In this document: piece after piece, positions 1-8,822 of the stretch | Position numbering within the stretch: the stretch's first letter is position 1 | How the letters are laid out: each line of letters starts with the position of its first letter | NCBI RefSeq assembly: GCF_003387475.1 | Contig: NZ_QUNO01000005.1 | Span: 62,001-126,000, forward strand | Direction of reading: 5' to 3' | Length of the DNA: 64,000 nucleotides | Source: Kutzneria buriramensis | GTDB taxonomy: Bacteria; Actinomycetota; Actinomycetes; Mycobacteriales; Pseudonocardiaceae | Made by a program: the position numbers and the translations under genes | Notes under the pieces: model-generated | Told to the model about the DNA's origin: nothing | The model's database searches: none | What the model saw: only the letters and a program-made list of their open reading frames with translations

Positions 1-15
1 GCGGCAGTCGGACAG

Positions 16-636
16 TCACCACGCGTCCGGGCTGACTCCCTGCATGGCCGGCTGGAACGTGCCCACCTGGACCGACTTGAGGTCCAGTTCGGGGTACTCG
101 GACGCGTGACCGTTGTCGTCGATCAGGTTGACCACGACCGCGGGGGCGCCGGGCAGCGCGAGGTTCGTGGTGGTGGCCACGAAGGTGTCGTTGGCGCCCT
201 TGTCGCCGGGGATCAGCTTCACGCCGGCGAAGGCGCTCTGTCCGGGCTGCAGGGTGATCGGGCTGGCCGCGCCCGGCTGGTTCACCTTGTTCACCGGCAC
301 CGCCAGCGAACCGTTGGCCGCGTTGAGGAAGCTCAGCGCCGGCCACCCGTTGACGGTCAGCGGCCCGGTGCCCTTGTTCGTGACGGCAAGGATTTCCGAG
401 CCGGGCCCCTGCTGGTGGTTCAGGTCGGCGGTGATCTTTCCGTTGCCGCTGCTCACGTTCTGCGCCGACGTCGTCGCCTTCGTGGCGGTCGTCGTGGTGG
501 GCGGCGGCGTGCTGGTGGTCGTCGACGCGGCCGTCGAGCCGGCGGTCAAGCCGGAGTTGCCGCAGGCGGTCAGCATCACTGCGGTCGCAACCATTGCGAC
601 GGCGCCGAAAGCGGTCCGAATCCGAGTCATGCGCAC
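16..636 (-). CDS. Secreted lipoprotein, DUF4232-like
   Basis: A lipoprotein signal is visible: a basic start, a hydrophobic core and a lipobox LTAC ending at about residue 25, so the protein is probably anchored outside the membrane. A Ser/Thr/Pro-rich linker (about residues 30-60) precedes a beta-rich domain with the layout of DUF4232 (about residues 65-200). The biochemical role of that family is unknown. ATG codons at 636 and 630 are both possible starts. It is transcribed away from the SnoaL/TetR pair and shows no operon partner here. Confidence 0.75.
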   Translation of the reverse strand: MRMTRIRTAFGAVAMVATAVMLTACGNSGLTAGSTAASTTTSTPPPTTTTATKATTSAQNVSSGNGKITADLNHQQGPGSEILAVTNKGTGPLTVNGWPALSFLNAANGSLAVPVNKVNQPGAASPITLQPGQSAFAGVKLIPGDKGANDTFVATTTNLALPGAPAVVVNLIDDNGHASEYPELDLKSVQVGTFQPAMQGVSPDAW

Positions 637-741
637 CTTCCAGGTTCTTGGTGTCTCACCAAGTTAGACGCGCGGGCTGCGGCCAGGTTGGTCCACCGAC
701 TCGTTTCCATCCGAACGGGCAGCAGACCTGCCCGTGGCGCC

Positions 742-1293
742 TCACAACCGAGCGGCCGCCGCGGCCTGCTCGGCGACGGTCGCGGCGGCGCGGGCGGCCC
801 GGCCGGTCAGCTTCCAACCGATCATGCTCAGGCCGGCCGCGGGCGTCGGCGGGAAGACACCGAGCTGCCCGAGCATGGCGATGTCGTCGCGGACGGCCTC
901 GTGCCGCACGACCCGGCCGTCCCGGATGTCGAGCACGTGGATCTGCTCGAAGTCGATCTCCCGGCCGGTCGGCGGGACGACCTGGTCGGGGTCGCCGTCC
1001 CGGTACCGGACGAACGGCCCGGTGTGCCGGCCCCGCATCCGCAGCCGGACCCAGACCTGGTCGTCGTTCTCGGCGGCGCCGAGCACGACGAACCGCAGGT
1101 CGGCGAAGGCGGCGCGCATCCACGCGCCGGACGCCAGCACTCCGGCCGGGCCCGGGATCGAGCAGGCCGGCGGCGCGACGGCCGCCTCCCGGTTGGCGAA
1201 GTCGTCGCCGATGACGTCGGCGGCGAGGCCCGCGTCGCCGGTCTCCAGCACCCGGAAGACCCCGAGGGCCAGTTCGGTCGCGGTGAATCCCAT
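742..1293 (-). CDS. SnoaL-like / ester cyclase family protein
   Basis: About 183 residues with the NTF2-like alpha+beta cone pattern of SnoaL-type proteins: an N-terminal helix, a central 'VRLRMRGRHTGPF' strand pair and 'IDFEQIHVLDIRDGRVVRHEAVRD' style strands, shown here only in part. The family includes polyketide cyclases, isomerases and many proteins of unknown function. The ATG at 1293 is preferred because an AAGGGG lies 8 bases upstream; a GTG at 1302 is also open. It is divergent from a TetR gene 80 bases away and is therefore its probable target. Confidence 0.65.
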   Translation of the reverse strand: MGFTATELALGVFRVLETGDAGLAADVIGDDFANREAAVAPPACSIPGPAGVLASGAWMRAAFADLRFVVLGAAENDDQVWVRLRMRGRHTGPFVRYRDGDPDQVVPPTGREIDFEQIHVLDIRDGRVVRHEAVRDDIAMLGQLGVFPPTPAAGLSMIGWKLTGRAARAAATVAEQAAAAARL

Positions 1294-1328
1294 GGTCAGC
1301 ACCCCTTCACGACGGTCGGTTCAATTGA

Positions 1329-1347
1329 GGTTACAGTTGACCTAACC
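1329..1347. promoter_or_regulatory. Putative TetR operator between divergent genes
   Basis: The divergent gap holds GGTTACAGTTGACCTAACC, an inverted repeat with GGTTA and TAACC arms. It sits between the two start codons, where an autoregulating TetR repressor would bind. The assignment is by position and symmetry only. Confidence 0.4.
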
Positions 1348-1373
1348 AATAGGCCAAAAGTGAAGGTAATCGG

Positions 1374-1982
1374 ATGCCGGACAAACGCAGCTACGTGTCG
1401 CCGCTCCGGGAGCAGGCCGCGACCCGGACCCGGGAGCTGATCCTCGGCAGCGCCGTCGAGCTGTTCGCCGGCCGCGGCTACGGGCTGGTGACCGTCGCGG
1501 ACATCGCGGCGGCGGCCGGCGTCTCGGCGAAGACCGTCTTCGCCAGCGTGGGCAGCAAGGCCGACATCCTCAACCGCATCGTCGACCAGGGCGTCGCGGA
1601 CTCCGGCTACGAGCAGGCGACGCGGCACGTACTCGCCCAGCACACCCCGGCCGCGGTCATCGACGCGCTGGCCCGGGGCACGCGGGCCGGCAACGAGGGC
1701 CAGTTCGCCGTCCACCAGGCGATACGCAAGGCGCTGCCGTCCCATGAGAGCGGCGAGGAGCTGTGGCGGCGGGCGACCGCCGACTACCGCGCCGCCCTCG
1801 AGGCCACCGCCGCGCACCTGCACACCCTGACGCCGGCCCCGGCCGGTCCCCCCGACGAGACCGCAGGCCTGCTCTGGCTCTGGTTCGGTCCCACCAGCTG
1901 GCACACCCTCGTCGTCGAGAACGGCTGGACCTGGGACCATGCCGAGACCGTTCTCCGCCGCATCGCCACCGCCGCCCTCTGA
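1374..1982 (+). CDS. TetR family transcriptional regulator
   Basis: A 202-residue protein with an N-terminal helix-turn-helix (about residues 15-60) carrying the typical TetR pattern 'VTVADIAAAAGVSAKTVF'. The C-terminal ligand-binding half (about 70-200) is helical and ends in a Trp-rich segment (LLWLWFGPTSWH). It is divergent from the SnoaL-like gene, which suggests that it represses that gene and itself. The ligand is unknown. A long inverted repeat begins at its stop codon. Confidence 0.85.
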   Translation: MPDKRSYVSPLREQAATRTRELILGSAVELFAGRGYGLVTVADIAAAAGVSAKTVFASVGSKADILNRIVDQGVADSGYEQATRHVLAQHTPAAVIDALARGTRAGNEGQFAVHQAIRKALPSHESGEELWRRATADYRAALEATAAHLHTLTPAPAGPPDETAGLLWLWFGPTSWHTLVVENGWTWDHAETVLRRIATAAL

Positions 1983-2103
1983 ACCCCCGCGAGTCGCGCT
2001 CGGCGTCAGACCGAAATGCGGTTTCGGGCAGATCTGAGACTCGCGGCTCGTTTCTGCCTGAAACCGCATTTCGGTGTGTCTGTGAGCGCGACTCGCGGGG
2101 GTT
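1982..2103. repeat. Long nested inverted repeat (dispersed element, full copy)
   Basis: A near-perfect 122-base palindrome fills the gap between the TetR gene and trpC. The outer arms at 1982-2001 and 2084-2103 are 20 bp and exact (AACCCCCGCGAGTCGCGCTC). The inner arms at 2010-2032 and 2053-2075 pair over 23 bp with one mismatch around GAAACCGCATTTCGGT. One half of the element recurs at 19744-19795 and a shorter match occurs at 18494-18525. It may act as a terminator for the TetR gene, but its multiple copies indicate a dispersed repeat family. Confidence 0.8.
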
Positions 2104-2132
2104 GAGAGGCGGTAGCGGATAGGCTCGGTGGT

Positions 2133-2912
2133 ATGACGACGGTGCTCGACGGAATCCTGGACGGCGTGCTGGAAGACCTGGCCCAGCGGCAGCGCGAGGT
2201 CTCGCTCGACGAGCTGCGGGCCCGGGTGGCCGACGCCCCGCCCGCCCTCGACCCGCTGCCCGGCTTCCGCGCCGACGGTGTGTCGATCATCGCCGAGGTG
2301 AAGCGCCGCAGCCCCAGCAAGGGCGCGCTGGCCGACATCCCCGACCCGGCCAAGCTCGCCGCCGAGTACGCCGCCGGCGGCGCCGCGGCGATCAGCGTGC
2401 TCACCGAGCAGCGCCGCTTCGACGGCTCGCTGGCCGACCTGGACGCCGTCCGCGCCGAAGTGGCGGTTCCGCTGCTGCGCAAGGACTTCATCGTCACCGA
2501 GTACCAGCTGTGGGAGGCCCGCGCGCACGGCGCCGACCTCGCCCTGCTGATGGTCGTCTCCCTCGACGGCGACCAGCTCGGCGACCTGTACGGGCTGGCC
2601 CGCGAGCTCGGCCTGATGCCGCTGGTCGAGGCCCACACCGAGGCCGAGGTCGCCCGCGCCGCCGAGATCGGCGCGGAGGTCATCGGCATCAACGCCCGCG
2701 ACCTGACCACGCTCCAGGTCGACCAGTCGATCTTCGCCAAGCTGTCGCCGCTGATCCCGGACACCGCAGTGCGTGTCGCCGAATCCGGCGTCGCCGGCCC
2801 CGAGGACGTCGCCGATTACCGCCGCCAGGGCGCCGACGTGGTGCTGGTCGGCGAGGCCCTGGTGAAGTCCGGCGACCCGCGCTCCTCGATCACCAAGTTC
2901 CGCGCCGTCTGA
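2133..2912 (+). CDS. trpC: Indole-3-glycerol phosphate synthase
   Basis: Catalyses ring closure of 1-(2-carboxyphenylamino)-1-deoxyribulose 5-phosphate to indole-3-glycerol phosphate in tryptophan synthesis. At 259 residues it matches the family length. The signatures are clear: the [13 protein letters not shown] phosphate and catalytic Lys segment near residue 52, LLRKDFIV near residue 115, and [10 protein letters not shown] and VAESGV toward the C-terminus. No other trp genes flank it, so it is either the detached trpC of this genome or a second copy. It is bounded on both sides by long hairpins, which suggests a monocistronic unit. Confidence 0.95.
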   Translation: MTTVLDGILDGVLEDLAQRQREVSLDELRARVADAPPALDPLPGFRADGVSIIAEVKRRSPSKGALADIPDPAKLAAEYAAGGAAAISVLTEQRRFDGSLADLDAVRAEVAVPLLRKDFIVTEYQLWEARAHGADLALLMVVSLDGDQLGDLYGLARELGLMPLVEAHTEAEVARAAEIGAEVIGINARDLTTLQVDQSIFAKLSPLIPDTAVRVAESGVAGPEDVADYRRQGADVVLVGEALVKSGDPRSSITKFRAV

Positions 2913-2920
2913 ACGGAGTC

Positions 2921-3049
2921 GCTCGGCCCCGCCGCTGCCTGGAGTGGTTGCTGGATTTCGATCGACCGCCATCCGACGCGCTCACCACACGAGCCGACGC
3001 GGGCGATCGAAATCCAGCAAGCGAAGGCAGCGGATCAGAGGGGCCGAGC
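2921..3049. terminator. Nested bidirectional terminator-like hairpin
   Basis: Three paired arm sets lie between the convergent trpC and aldehyde dehydrogenase genes: GCTCGGCCCC (2921-2930) with 3040-3049, CCGCTGCCT (2932-2940) with 3025-3033, and the exact 17-bp TTGCTGGATTTCGATCG (2948-2964) with 3004-3020. The arms nest in one long stem. The outer right arm overlaps the last codons of the aldehyde dehydrogenase gene. No T-tract follows, which is common in high-GC genomes. Confidence 0.7.
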
Positions 3050-4510
3050 CGCGACGCCGAAGGCGGCGCCAGGAAGACTGCGCTGGCCGGACTGGACGTT
3101 GACCCAGATCAGGTCGCTGAAGTCGTGCAGGCTGTAGGGGCCGGTCCGTCCCCAGCCGCTGTCCCGCACGCCGCCGATCGGCGCCTGGATCTCGTCGTCG
3201 ATGGTGGGGATGTTGACGTGCACCGCCCCGCACTTGATCCGCCCGGCGAGCTCGAAGCCGCGGTAGGTGTCGCCGGTGAGGATCGCCGAGGTGAGCCCGT
3301 ACAGCGGCCGGTTGGCGATCTCCACAGCCTCGTCGGCGGAGTCGACCGGCTGCACGATCACCACCGGGCCGAAGGTCTCCTCGTACGACATCGTGCACGA
3401 GTCGGGCACATCGACCAGGATCGTCGGCTCGAAGACCTGGCCGTCGCTGCGACCGCCGGTCACGATGCGAGCCCCCGCCGACACGGCCTCCGCCACCCGT
3501 GCGTGCACCGTCGCGACGGCGTCGGGCGTGATCAACGGGCCGATGATCGTCGCCGGGTCCTTCGGGTCGCCCATCGGCAGCGACCGCGCCCTCTCGGCCA
3601 GCCGCTCGACAAATTCCGAGTAGATTCCCCGCTGCACCAGGATCTTCCGCGCGTTCATGCAGATCTGCCCCTGGTGGAAGAACGCGCTGAACGCCCCGGT
3701 CCGCACCGCGTAGTCGAGGTCGACGTCGTCGAGCACGATCATCGGGTTGTAGCCGCCGAGCTCCATCACCGACCGCTTCAACGCCCGCCCGGCCCGCTCG
3801 GCCAGCATCCGCGCGGTCTTCACGCTGCCGATGAAGTTGACGCACCGCACGGTCGGGTTCGCGAAGAACTCGTCGGCGATGGCCTTGGCCTCGCCGGGCG
3901 CGTGCGTGACGACATTGACCACGCCGGGCGGGAAGCCGGCCTCCTCGGCGATCTCCGCGACGATCAGCCCGGCGGAGATCGGAGCCAGCTCGGACGGCTT
4001 GACCACGACGGTGTTTCCGGCGGCCAGCGGTGACAGAACCGCCCGCCAGGCAAGGACATTCGCGCCGTTCCACGGCGTGAAGCTGGCGACCACGCCGAGC
4101 GGCCGGCGCACCGCGGTGGAGTACGTGCCGGGCACGTTCGACTGCAGGATCTCGCCCTTGGGCAGGTACACCCAGTTGGCGGCCTGCCGCAGCTCCTGCT
4201 TCACCAGATCCTGCTGGAAGTTGGCGAAGAAGATGGTGCAGCCGGTCTCGCGGGCCAGGGTCTCGGCGATCTCGGCGCGCCGGCGCTCGACGACGTCGGC
4301 GGCGCGCAGGAACAGGGTGGCCTTGTCCTCGGCGGAAAGTTCGGCCCACGCCGGGAAGGCCTCGGCGGCGGCCTCGACGGCGAGGCGGGCGTCGTTCTGG
4401 TCGCAGGCGGCGACGGTGGCGAAGACCTCGCCGGTGTAGGGGTCATGGACCTCGAAGGCGGCGGAGTGCTCGGGCCACTCGCCGCCGCGGTGGTGTCGGT
4501 GTTCGGTCAT
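3035..4510 (-). CDS. NAD(P)-dependent aldehyde dehydrogenase
   Basis: A full-length ALDH-superfamily enzyme (about 491 residues from the ATG at 4510; the frame stays open to 4540) that oxidises an aldehyde to a carboxylate. The motifs visible are FTPWNGA (cofactor region), the general-base Glu in MELGGYNP, the nucleophilic Cys in GQICMNARK and the late EETFGPV. The sequence resembles benzaldehyde/vanillin or lactaldehyde-type dehydrogenases, but the substrate cannot be read from it. It lies downstream of the GntR gene on the same strand after a 93-base gap. It may therefore finish catabolism of a sugar-derived aldehyde, or be a separate unit. Confidence 0.9.
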   Translation of the reverse strand: MTEHRHHRGGEWPEHSAAFEVHDPYTGEVFATVAACDQNDARLAVEAAAEAFPAWAELSAEDKATLFLRAADVVERRRAEIAETLARETGCTIFFANFQQDLVKQELRQAANWVYLPKGEILQSNVPGTYSTAVRRPLGVVASFTPWNGANVLAWRAVLSPLAAGNTVVVKPSELAPISAGLIVAEIAEEAGFPPGVVNVVTHAPGEAKAIADEFFANPTVRCVNFIGSVKTARMLAERAGRALKRSVMELGGYNPMIVLDDVDLDYAVRTGAFSAFFHQGQICMNARKILVQRGIYSEFVERLAERARSLPMGDPKDPATIIGPLITPDAVATVHARVAEAVSAGARIVTGGRSDGQVFEPTILVDVPDSCTMSYEETFGPVVIVQPVDSADEAVEIANRPLYGLTSAILTGDTYRGFELAGRIKCGAVHVNIPTIDDEIQAPIGGVRDSGWGRTGPYSLHDFSDLIWVNVQSGQRSLPGAAFGVAARPL

Positions 4511-4603
4511 GCCGAAAACGGTGACGCGGCGGGGATCCACCGGTCAACGATCGGCGACGAGTATGCGAAGAAGGCATCGGCCCCATGCGCGGGGTGCAGT
4601 CGT

Positions 4604-5290
4604 TCACATCCGAACGAGCAGCCGGTCCCGCGCGGTCTCCAGGTGGTTGATCATCGCCTTGCGGGCCTGCGACGGCTTGCCCGACACGAGCGCGTCCACG
4701 ATCTCGCGGTGCTCGGCCAGCGCCGCCACGCCCGAGGTCTGGTTGTACGCCAACCGAAAGAAGTGCAGATGGCAGTGCGTGCGGTCGAACGCCTGCTCCA
4801 CCGCGGCGTTGCCGGCGATGTGCAGGATCAGCTGGTGCAGCCGGGCGTCATGGGCGGACAGCGCCTTGTAGTCGTCGTAGCTGTCGTCGTCCGGCGCGAC
4901 CGGGCAGGACAGCATCTCCGCCTCCAGCGCGGCGGCGTGCGCGTCGGTCATCACCGACGCCGCCTTGGCCGCGCTCGGCGGCTCCAGCAGCAGCCGCAGC
5001 CCGTACATGTCCTCGACCTCGGCGCGGGTGAGCAGCTCCGTCACGCGGTAGCCGCGCAGCGGCAGCCGGCTGACCAGTCCCTCGGACTCCAGCCGTGCCA
5101 ACGCTTCCCGCACCGGCGTGCCGGACACGTCGAGCTCGCGCGCCACCTCGTCGATGTTGACCCGATCGCCCGGCGCGATGCCGTAATTCATGATCAGCGT
5201 CCGGACCTGGTCGTAGACGCCGTCCGCGAGCACCTGTCGGCCCTTGAGCGCCGACAGGCGAGGACCACCAGTCGTTTCATTCACCCGCAC
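4604..5290 (-). CDS. GntR family regulator, FadR/FCD type
   Basis: An N-terminal winged helix (about residues 20-85) carries the GntR pattern 'VNIDEVARELDVSGTPVREAL'. A C-terminal helical FCD domain has the expected Asp/His metal-ligand pattern (DARLHQLIL, H in HREIVDAL). FCD proteins commonly sense sugar acids or other carboxylates, which fits the dehydratase-like enzyme of this operon. A GGGGAGG at about 5295-5301 favours one of the GTG codons at 5284-5293; a GTG at 5335 overlapping the GH36 stop is also open. It is the last gene of the long minus-strand carbohydrate operon. Confidence 0.85.
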   Translation of the reverse strand: MRVNETTGGPRLSALKGRQVLADGVYDQVRTLIMNYGIAPGDRVNIDEVARELDVSGTPVREALARLESEGLVSRLPLRGYRVTELLTRAEVEDMYGLRLLLEPPSAAKAASVMTDAHAAALEAEMLSCPVAPDDDSYDDYKALSAHDARLHQLILHIAGNAAVEQAFDRTHCHLHFFRLAYNQTSGVAALAEHREIVDALVSGKPSQARKAMINHLETARDRLLVRM

Positions 5291-5312
5291 CACAACCTCC
5301 CCGGAATACCAT

Positions 5313-5324
5313 ACCGGATCTGGT
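5313..5324. promoter_or_regulatory. Candidate GntR operator
   Basis: ACCGGATCTGGT is symmetrical as ACC-N-GATC-N-GGT and lies just upstream of the preferred GntR start. A related GATCGGTGG string occurs at 17282-17290 in the promoter of the first gene of the operon. Binding by this GntR protein is inference. Confidence 0.3.
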
Positions 5325-5327
5325 GGA

Positions 5328-7448
5328 TCATGCACGATCTATGATTACCTCCAAGAGTAACGCCTGACCGGGATCCAGCGTCGGCATCGCCACGCCCGCG
5401 TCGACCAGCACCGCGCCCGGCACGCGCACCCAGCCGTCCAGCGCCGCCGGGACCCATTCCGGGGCCCTGACCTGCCGCATCGCCGGAAGACCGAGGTCGC
5501 CTCGGATCCGCAGCCGGTAGTCGTGCCCCCGCGACAGGCCGGCCAGCCGGACCCGCCACGATTGTCCCGCAGCCGAGGTGGAAATCCGCGCCAGACAGAA
5601 CAATGCATGCCCATTAGAAATGACACCGTGGAAAAAAAGTCCGGCCTCGTCAGGAAGGTCCGCGCGAACCACGCGACCCGAATGCAGCAGTGAGCGCAAC
5701 TCCTTGTACATCGACGCCCACGCGGTGAGCGCGTCGATCTCGGCCGGCGAGCACGCGGTCAGGTCCTGCTCGATGCCGGCGTGGCCGAACAGGGCCGTGG
5801 CCAAACGGAACGAGGCGTCGGTGCGCCGACTGGTCGTGTGGCTACGTTCCGGGCCGACGTGCGAGCCGATCAGCTCGGGCGGCAGCAGCTGCGCGGTCCA
5901 GCGCTGGATCGACTGCCGCTCAACGGGGTCGTTGCAGTCCGAGGCCCACACCCGGTCGGTGCGGGCGAGAATCCCCAGGTCGACCCGGCCGCCGCCGCTC
6001 GCGCACGACTCGATCTCCAGCCCGGGGTGCCGGCGCTTGAGCTCGTCGATCAGCCGGTACAGCGCCAGCGTCTGGTTGTGCACGCTCGCCCGGCCGTCGA
6101 AGGTGGCGGCCTCGTGCAGGTCCCGGTTGTGGTCCCATTTCAGATAGTCGATCCCATAGCGTGAGACGAGATCGTCGATCGAGGCCAGCAGGTACGACCA
6201 CGCGTCCGGATTGCTCAGGTCCACCACGTACTGGTTGCGCGACGGCGGCCCGAGCTCGCCGGGCACGCCGAGGATCCAGTCGGGATGCTCGCGGGCCAGG
6301 TTCGAGTCCAGGTTCACCATCTCCGGCTCGACCCACAGCCCGAACTGCATGCCCAGGCCCCTGACGTGATCCACGAACGGAGCGAGGCCCTGCGGCCACA
6401 CCGTCGTGTCCACCTGCCAGTCGCCGAGGCCGGCGGTGTCGTCGCGGCGGCCCAGGAACCAGCCGTCGTCCAGCACCACGCGTTCCACGCCGACCTTGGC
6501 CGCCGCGTCGGCCAGCGCCCGCAGCCGGTCCAGGTCGTGGTCGAAGTAGACGGCCTCCCACGTGTTGAGAACCAGCGGCCGGGGCGGGCGGACCTCCTTG
6601 CGCTGCAACGCGTGGAACCGGGCGGCCAGCCCGTCCAGGCCCTCGTCGGACCAGGCGTGGAACGAAGTCGGGGTTTCGTAGCGCTCGCCGGGCGAAAGGC
6701 GGATCTCACCCGCGCGCAGCAGCTCCCCGCCGCCGAGCACCGGCGGCGTCTCCGGCAGCTGCTCGACCACGTAGCGCTGATCGCCGCTCCACGCCACGTG
6801 CAGGGCCCACACCTCGCCGTCGCCGAAGCCGAAACCGGGCACACCGACGGTCATGAGGTAGGCCGTGTCCTGGCCGGGCTTGCCCCGGCGGGACTCCCGC
6901 ACGTGGGCGCCGTGGCCGAGCCGGGTGCGCTGCGGCGATCGCTCGCGGCACCACTTCCCGGTGAAGTCCAGGACCTCGACGGCCCGGCTCGGCAACGGCA
7001 TCAGGGTGGAGACGCCGGCGACCTCGTAGTGCTCGGAGGCCACCAGCGTTGCTCGTACCGACAGCACGCCGCTGTCGTCCATCTCGTACACCAACGTGAT
7101 GCGCAGGCCCGTGATCGCGTCGTCCAGCACGAGCTCCAGCCGGTTGTCGGCCAGCGAGTGCTCGACCAGCCGCGGCCGGGGCGTGGTCGCGACGCCGTCG
7201 CGATGGCCGGACAGCGCCGGCGTGCCGGCCCAGCCCTCGGCCTCCGTCGGCCACACCGAACACCGGCGCGGCACGTCGACCGAGTTGTTCAGCACCGCCG
7301 GCTCGCCGACGAAGGCCAGCGCGGCCAGCCCCGGCTCGTCAAGCTCGCCGAGGTCGCGACCCCAGTGCACGACCACCGGCAGCGGCCGCGCGGCCAGGTC
7401 GACCACGAAGCCCGTGCCTGCCGCCCGCAGCGTGGCGAACCGGCGCAT
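5328..7448 (-). CDS. GH36 alpha-galactosidase
   Basis: A glycoside hydrolase family 36 enzyme of about 706 residues without a signal peptide, so it probably acts in the cytoplasm on imported alpha-galactosides. An N-terminal beta-supersandwich (about 1-290) precedes a (beta/alpha)8 barrel. The barrel carries the nucleophile Asp in LKWDHNRD (near 440), the family signature ESCASGGGRVDLGIL (near 481-495) and the acid/base Asp in WASDCNDP (near 505). It begins 7 bases after the binding-protein stop and ends at the GntR gene. It has a TTA leucine codon at 5358-5360 and an AT-rich codon patch at about 5585-5640, both unusual for this DNA. Confidence 0.93.
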   Translation of the reverse strand: MRRFATLRAAGTGFVVDLAARPLPVVVHWGRDLGELDEPGLAALAFVGEPAVLNNSVDVPRRCSVWPTEAEGWAGTPALSGHRDGVATTPRPRLVEHSLADNRLELVLDDAITGLRITLVYEMDDSGVLSVRATLVASEHYEVAGVSTLMPLPSRAVEVLDFTGKWCRERSPQRTRLGHGAHVRESRRGKPGQDTAYLMTVGVPGFGFGDGEVWALHVAWSGDQRYVVEQLPETPPVLGGGELLRAGEIRLSPGERYETPTSFHAWSDEGLDGLAARFHALQRKEVRPPRPLVLNTWEAVYFDHDLDRLRALADAAAKVGVERVVLDDGWFLGRRDDTAGLGDWQVDTTVWPQGLAPFVDHVRGLGMQFGLWVEPEMVNLDSNLAREHPDWILGVPGELGPPSRNQYVVDLSNPDAWSYLLASIDDLVSRYGIDYLKWDHNRDLHEAATFDGRASVHNQTLALYRLIDELKRRHPGLEIESCASGGGRVDLGILARTDRVWASDCNDPVERQSIQRWTAQLLPPELIGSHVGPERSHTTSRRTDASFRLATALFGHAGIEQDLTACSPAEIDALTAWASMYKELRSLLHSGRVVRADLPDEAGLFFHGVISNGHALFCLARISTSAAGQSWRVRLAGLSRGHDYRLRIRGDLGLPAMRQVRAPEWVPAALDGWVRVPGAVLVDAGVAMPTLDPGQALLLEVIIDRA

Positions 7449-7457
7449 CACGTCAGC

Positions 7458-8819
7458 TCAGCCCTTCTTGTTGAGGATGGTCTGCGCCTTCGTGGTCATC
7501 TCGGCGAACACGTCGTCGCCGCGGCTGCCGCTGAAGTACGCCTCGAACAGGGGCTCCAGCGTCTGCTGGAGGTCGGCGCCGTTGGCGTAGGCCGGCGCGC
7601 CGTACAGCGAGCCGTCCTTGAGCGCCTTGGTGAACACCGACAGGTCGACGCCCTGCTTGCCGACCGCCGCGGCCGCCGAGTCCATCGCCGCCGGGATGGA
7701 CGGGAAGAACGAGCCGGAGGCGCCTGCCGTCGCCTGGCACTCCTGCGACCCCATGTAGGAGACCCACTTCCAGGTCAGGTCGGGGTTCTTGGTGCCGGCC
7801 CAGATGTTGTTGCCGTTGGAGTTGGACATGTCAGAGCGGGTCTTGCCATCGGGGCCTTCGACGGTCGGCGCGATGCCCACCTTGACGCCGGGCAGCTTCG
7901 CGAACGTCGCCGCCTCCCACGAGCCGGCGGTCTCCATGGCGATCTTGTTGGTGCCCATCAGGTCGACGTCGCTGATGGTCGCCGTGCCCTCGCCGGCGCT
8001 GAACGTGTTGATCTTCGGCGCGAAGCCGCGGTCGGTCAGCGACTTGACGTACTTCATGGTCTTGACGAAGTTCGGGTCGTCGTAGTTGAACTTCGTCGGC
8101 CACTGGTTCTTGTCGCCCTGCCGCCAGCCGGTGGTGGAGACGAACGAGTTCCAGGTGGTCTGGCCGATGAAGTCCTTGGCCGCCAACTGCCCCATGCCGT
8201 ACGTGGCGACCTTGCTCTTGTCGAAGCCGGGCTCGTCGCCGCGCTTGCCGCTGGCGTCCACGGTCAGGTGCGCCACCATCTTGTCGAAGGTGCCGCCGTT
8301 GTCCGGGTTCCAGTTCAGGTTGGCCACGTCCGCCGGGGTGTAGCCGGCCTTGGTGATCGCGTCGGTGTTGTAGTAGATCGCGGAGGCGGCCCAGTCCAGC
8401 GGCAGCGCGTACTGCTTGCCGTCGGTGAACTTCCAGGCGTCCACGCCGACCGAGAACTTCTTCAGGTCGAAGTTGTTCTTGCTGATCAGATCGTCCAGCG
8501 GCAGCAGCTGGTGCTGCGAGGCGTAGGCCTGGAAGAACTGCACCGAGTTCTGGAACGCGTCCGGCGCGTCGCCGGCGACGAAACCCGCGGTGAGCTTGGT
8601 GAAGTAGGAGTCCACCGCGTACTGCGAGATCTTCACGGTGACGCCCGGGTTGGCCTTCTCGAAGGCGGTCGCGCACGACTGGTAGGCCGCGGCCTGCTTG
8701 TCGTCCCAGGTCCACCAGTTGATCGTGCCGGAGGACGCCCCGGAACCGGAGCTGCCGCAGGCCGACAGCGCGACGACGGACGCGGACGCCAGCGCGGCCG
8801 CGAGCAGCTTTCTCATCAT
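7458..8819 (-). CDS. ABC transporter sugar-binding lipoprotein
   Basis: The extracytoplasmic solute-binding component of a CUT1-type sugar importer, 453 residues. The lipobox LSAC at about residue 21 predicts membrane anchoring. The WWTWDDKQ start of the mature domain and the aromatic-rich sequence are typical of oligosaccharide-binding proteins (SBP family 1). It works with the two permeases encoded at 12154-14019, from which it is separated by GH95 and the esterase. No ATPase is encoded, so a shared MsiK-like ATPase elsewhere is likely, as known in actinomycetes. A GAGGAA stretch precedes the two in-frame ATGs at 8819. Confidence 0.92.
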   Translation of the reverse strand: MMRKLLAAALASASVVALSACGSSGSGASSGTINWWTWDDKQAAAYQSCATAFEKANPGVTVKISQYAVDSYFTKLTAGFVAGDAPDAFQNSVQFFQAYASQHQLLPLDDLISKNNFDLKKFSVGVDAWKFTDGKQYALPLDWAASAIYYNTDAITKAGYTPADVANLNWNPDNGGTFDKMVAHLTVDASGKRGDEPGFDKSKVATYGMGQLAAKDFIGQTTWNSFVSTTGWRQGDKNQWPTKFNYDDPNFVKTMKYVKSLTDRGFAPKINTFSAGEGTATISDVDLMGTNKIAMETAGSWEAATFAKLPGVKVGIAPTVEGPDGKTRSDMSNSNGNNIWAGTKNPDLTWKWVSYMGSQECQATAGASGSFFPSIPAAMDSAAAAVGKQGVDLSVFTKALKDGSLYGAPAYANGADLQQTLEPLFEAYFSGSRGDDVFAEMTTKAQTILNKKG

Positions 8820-8822
8820 CAG

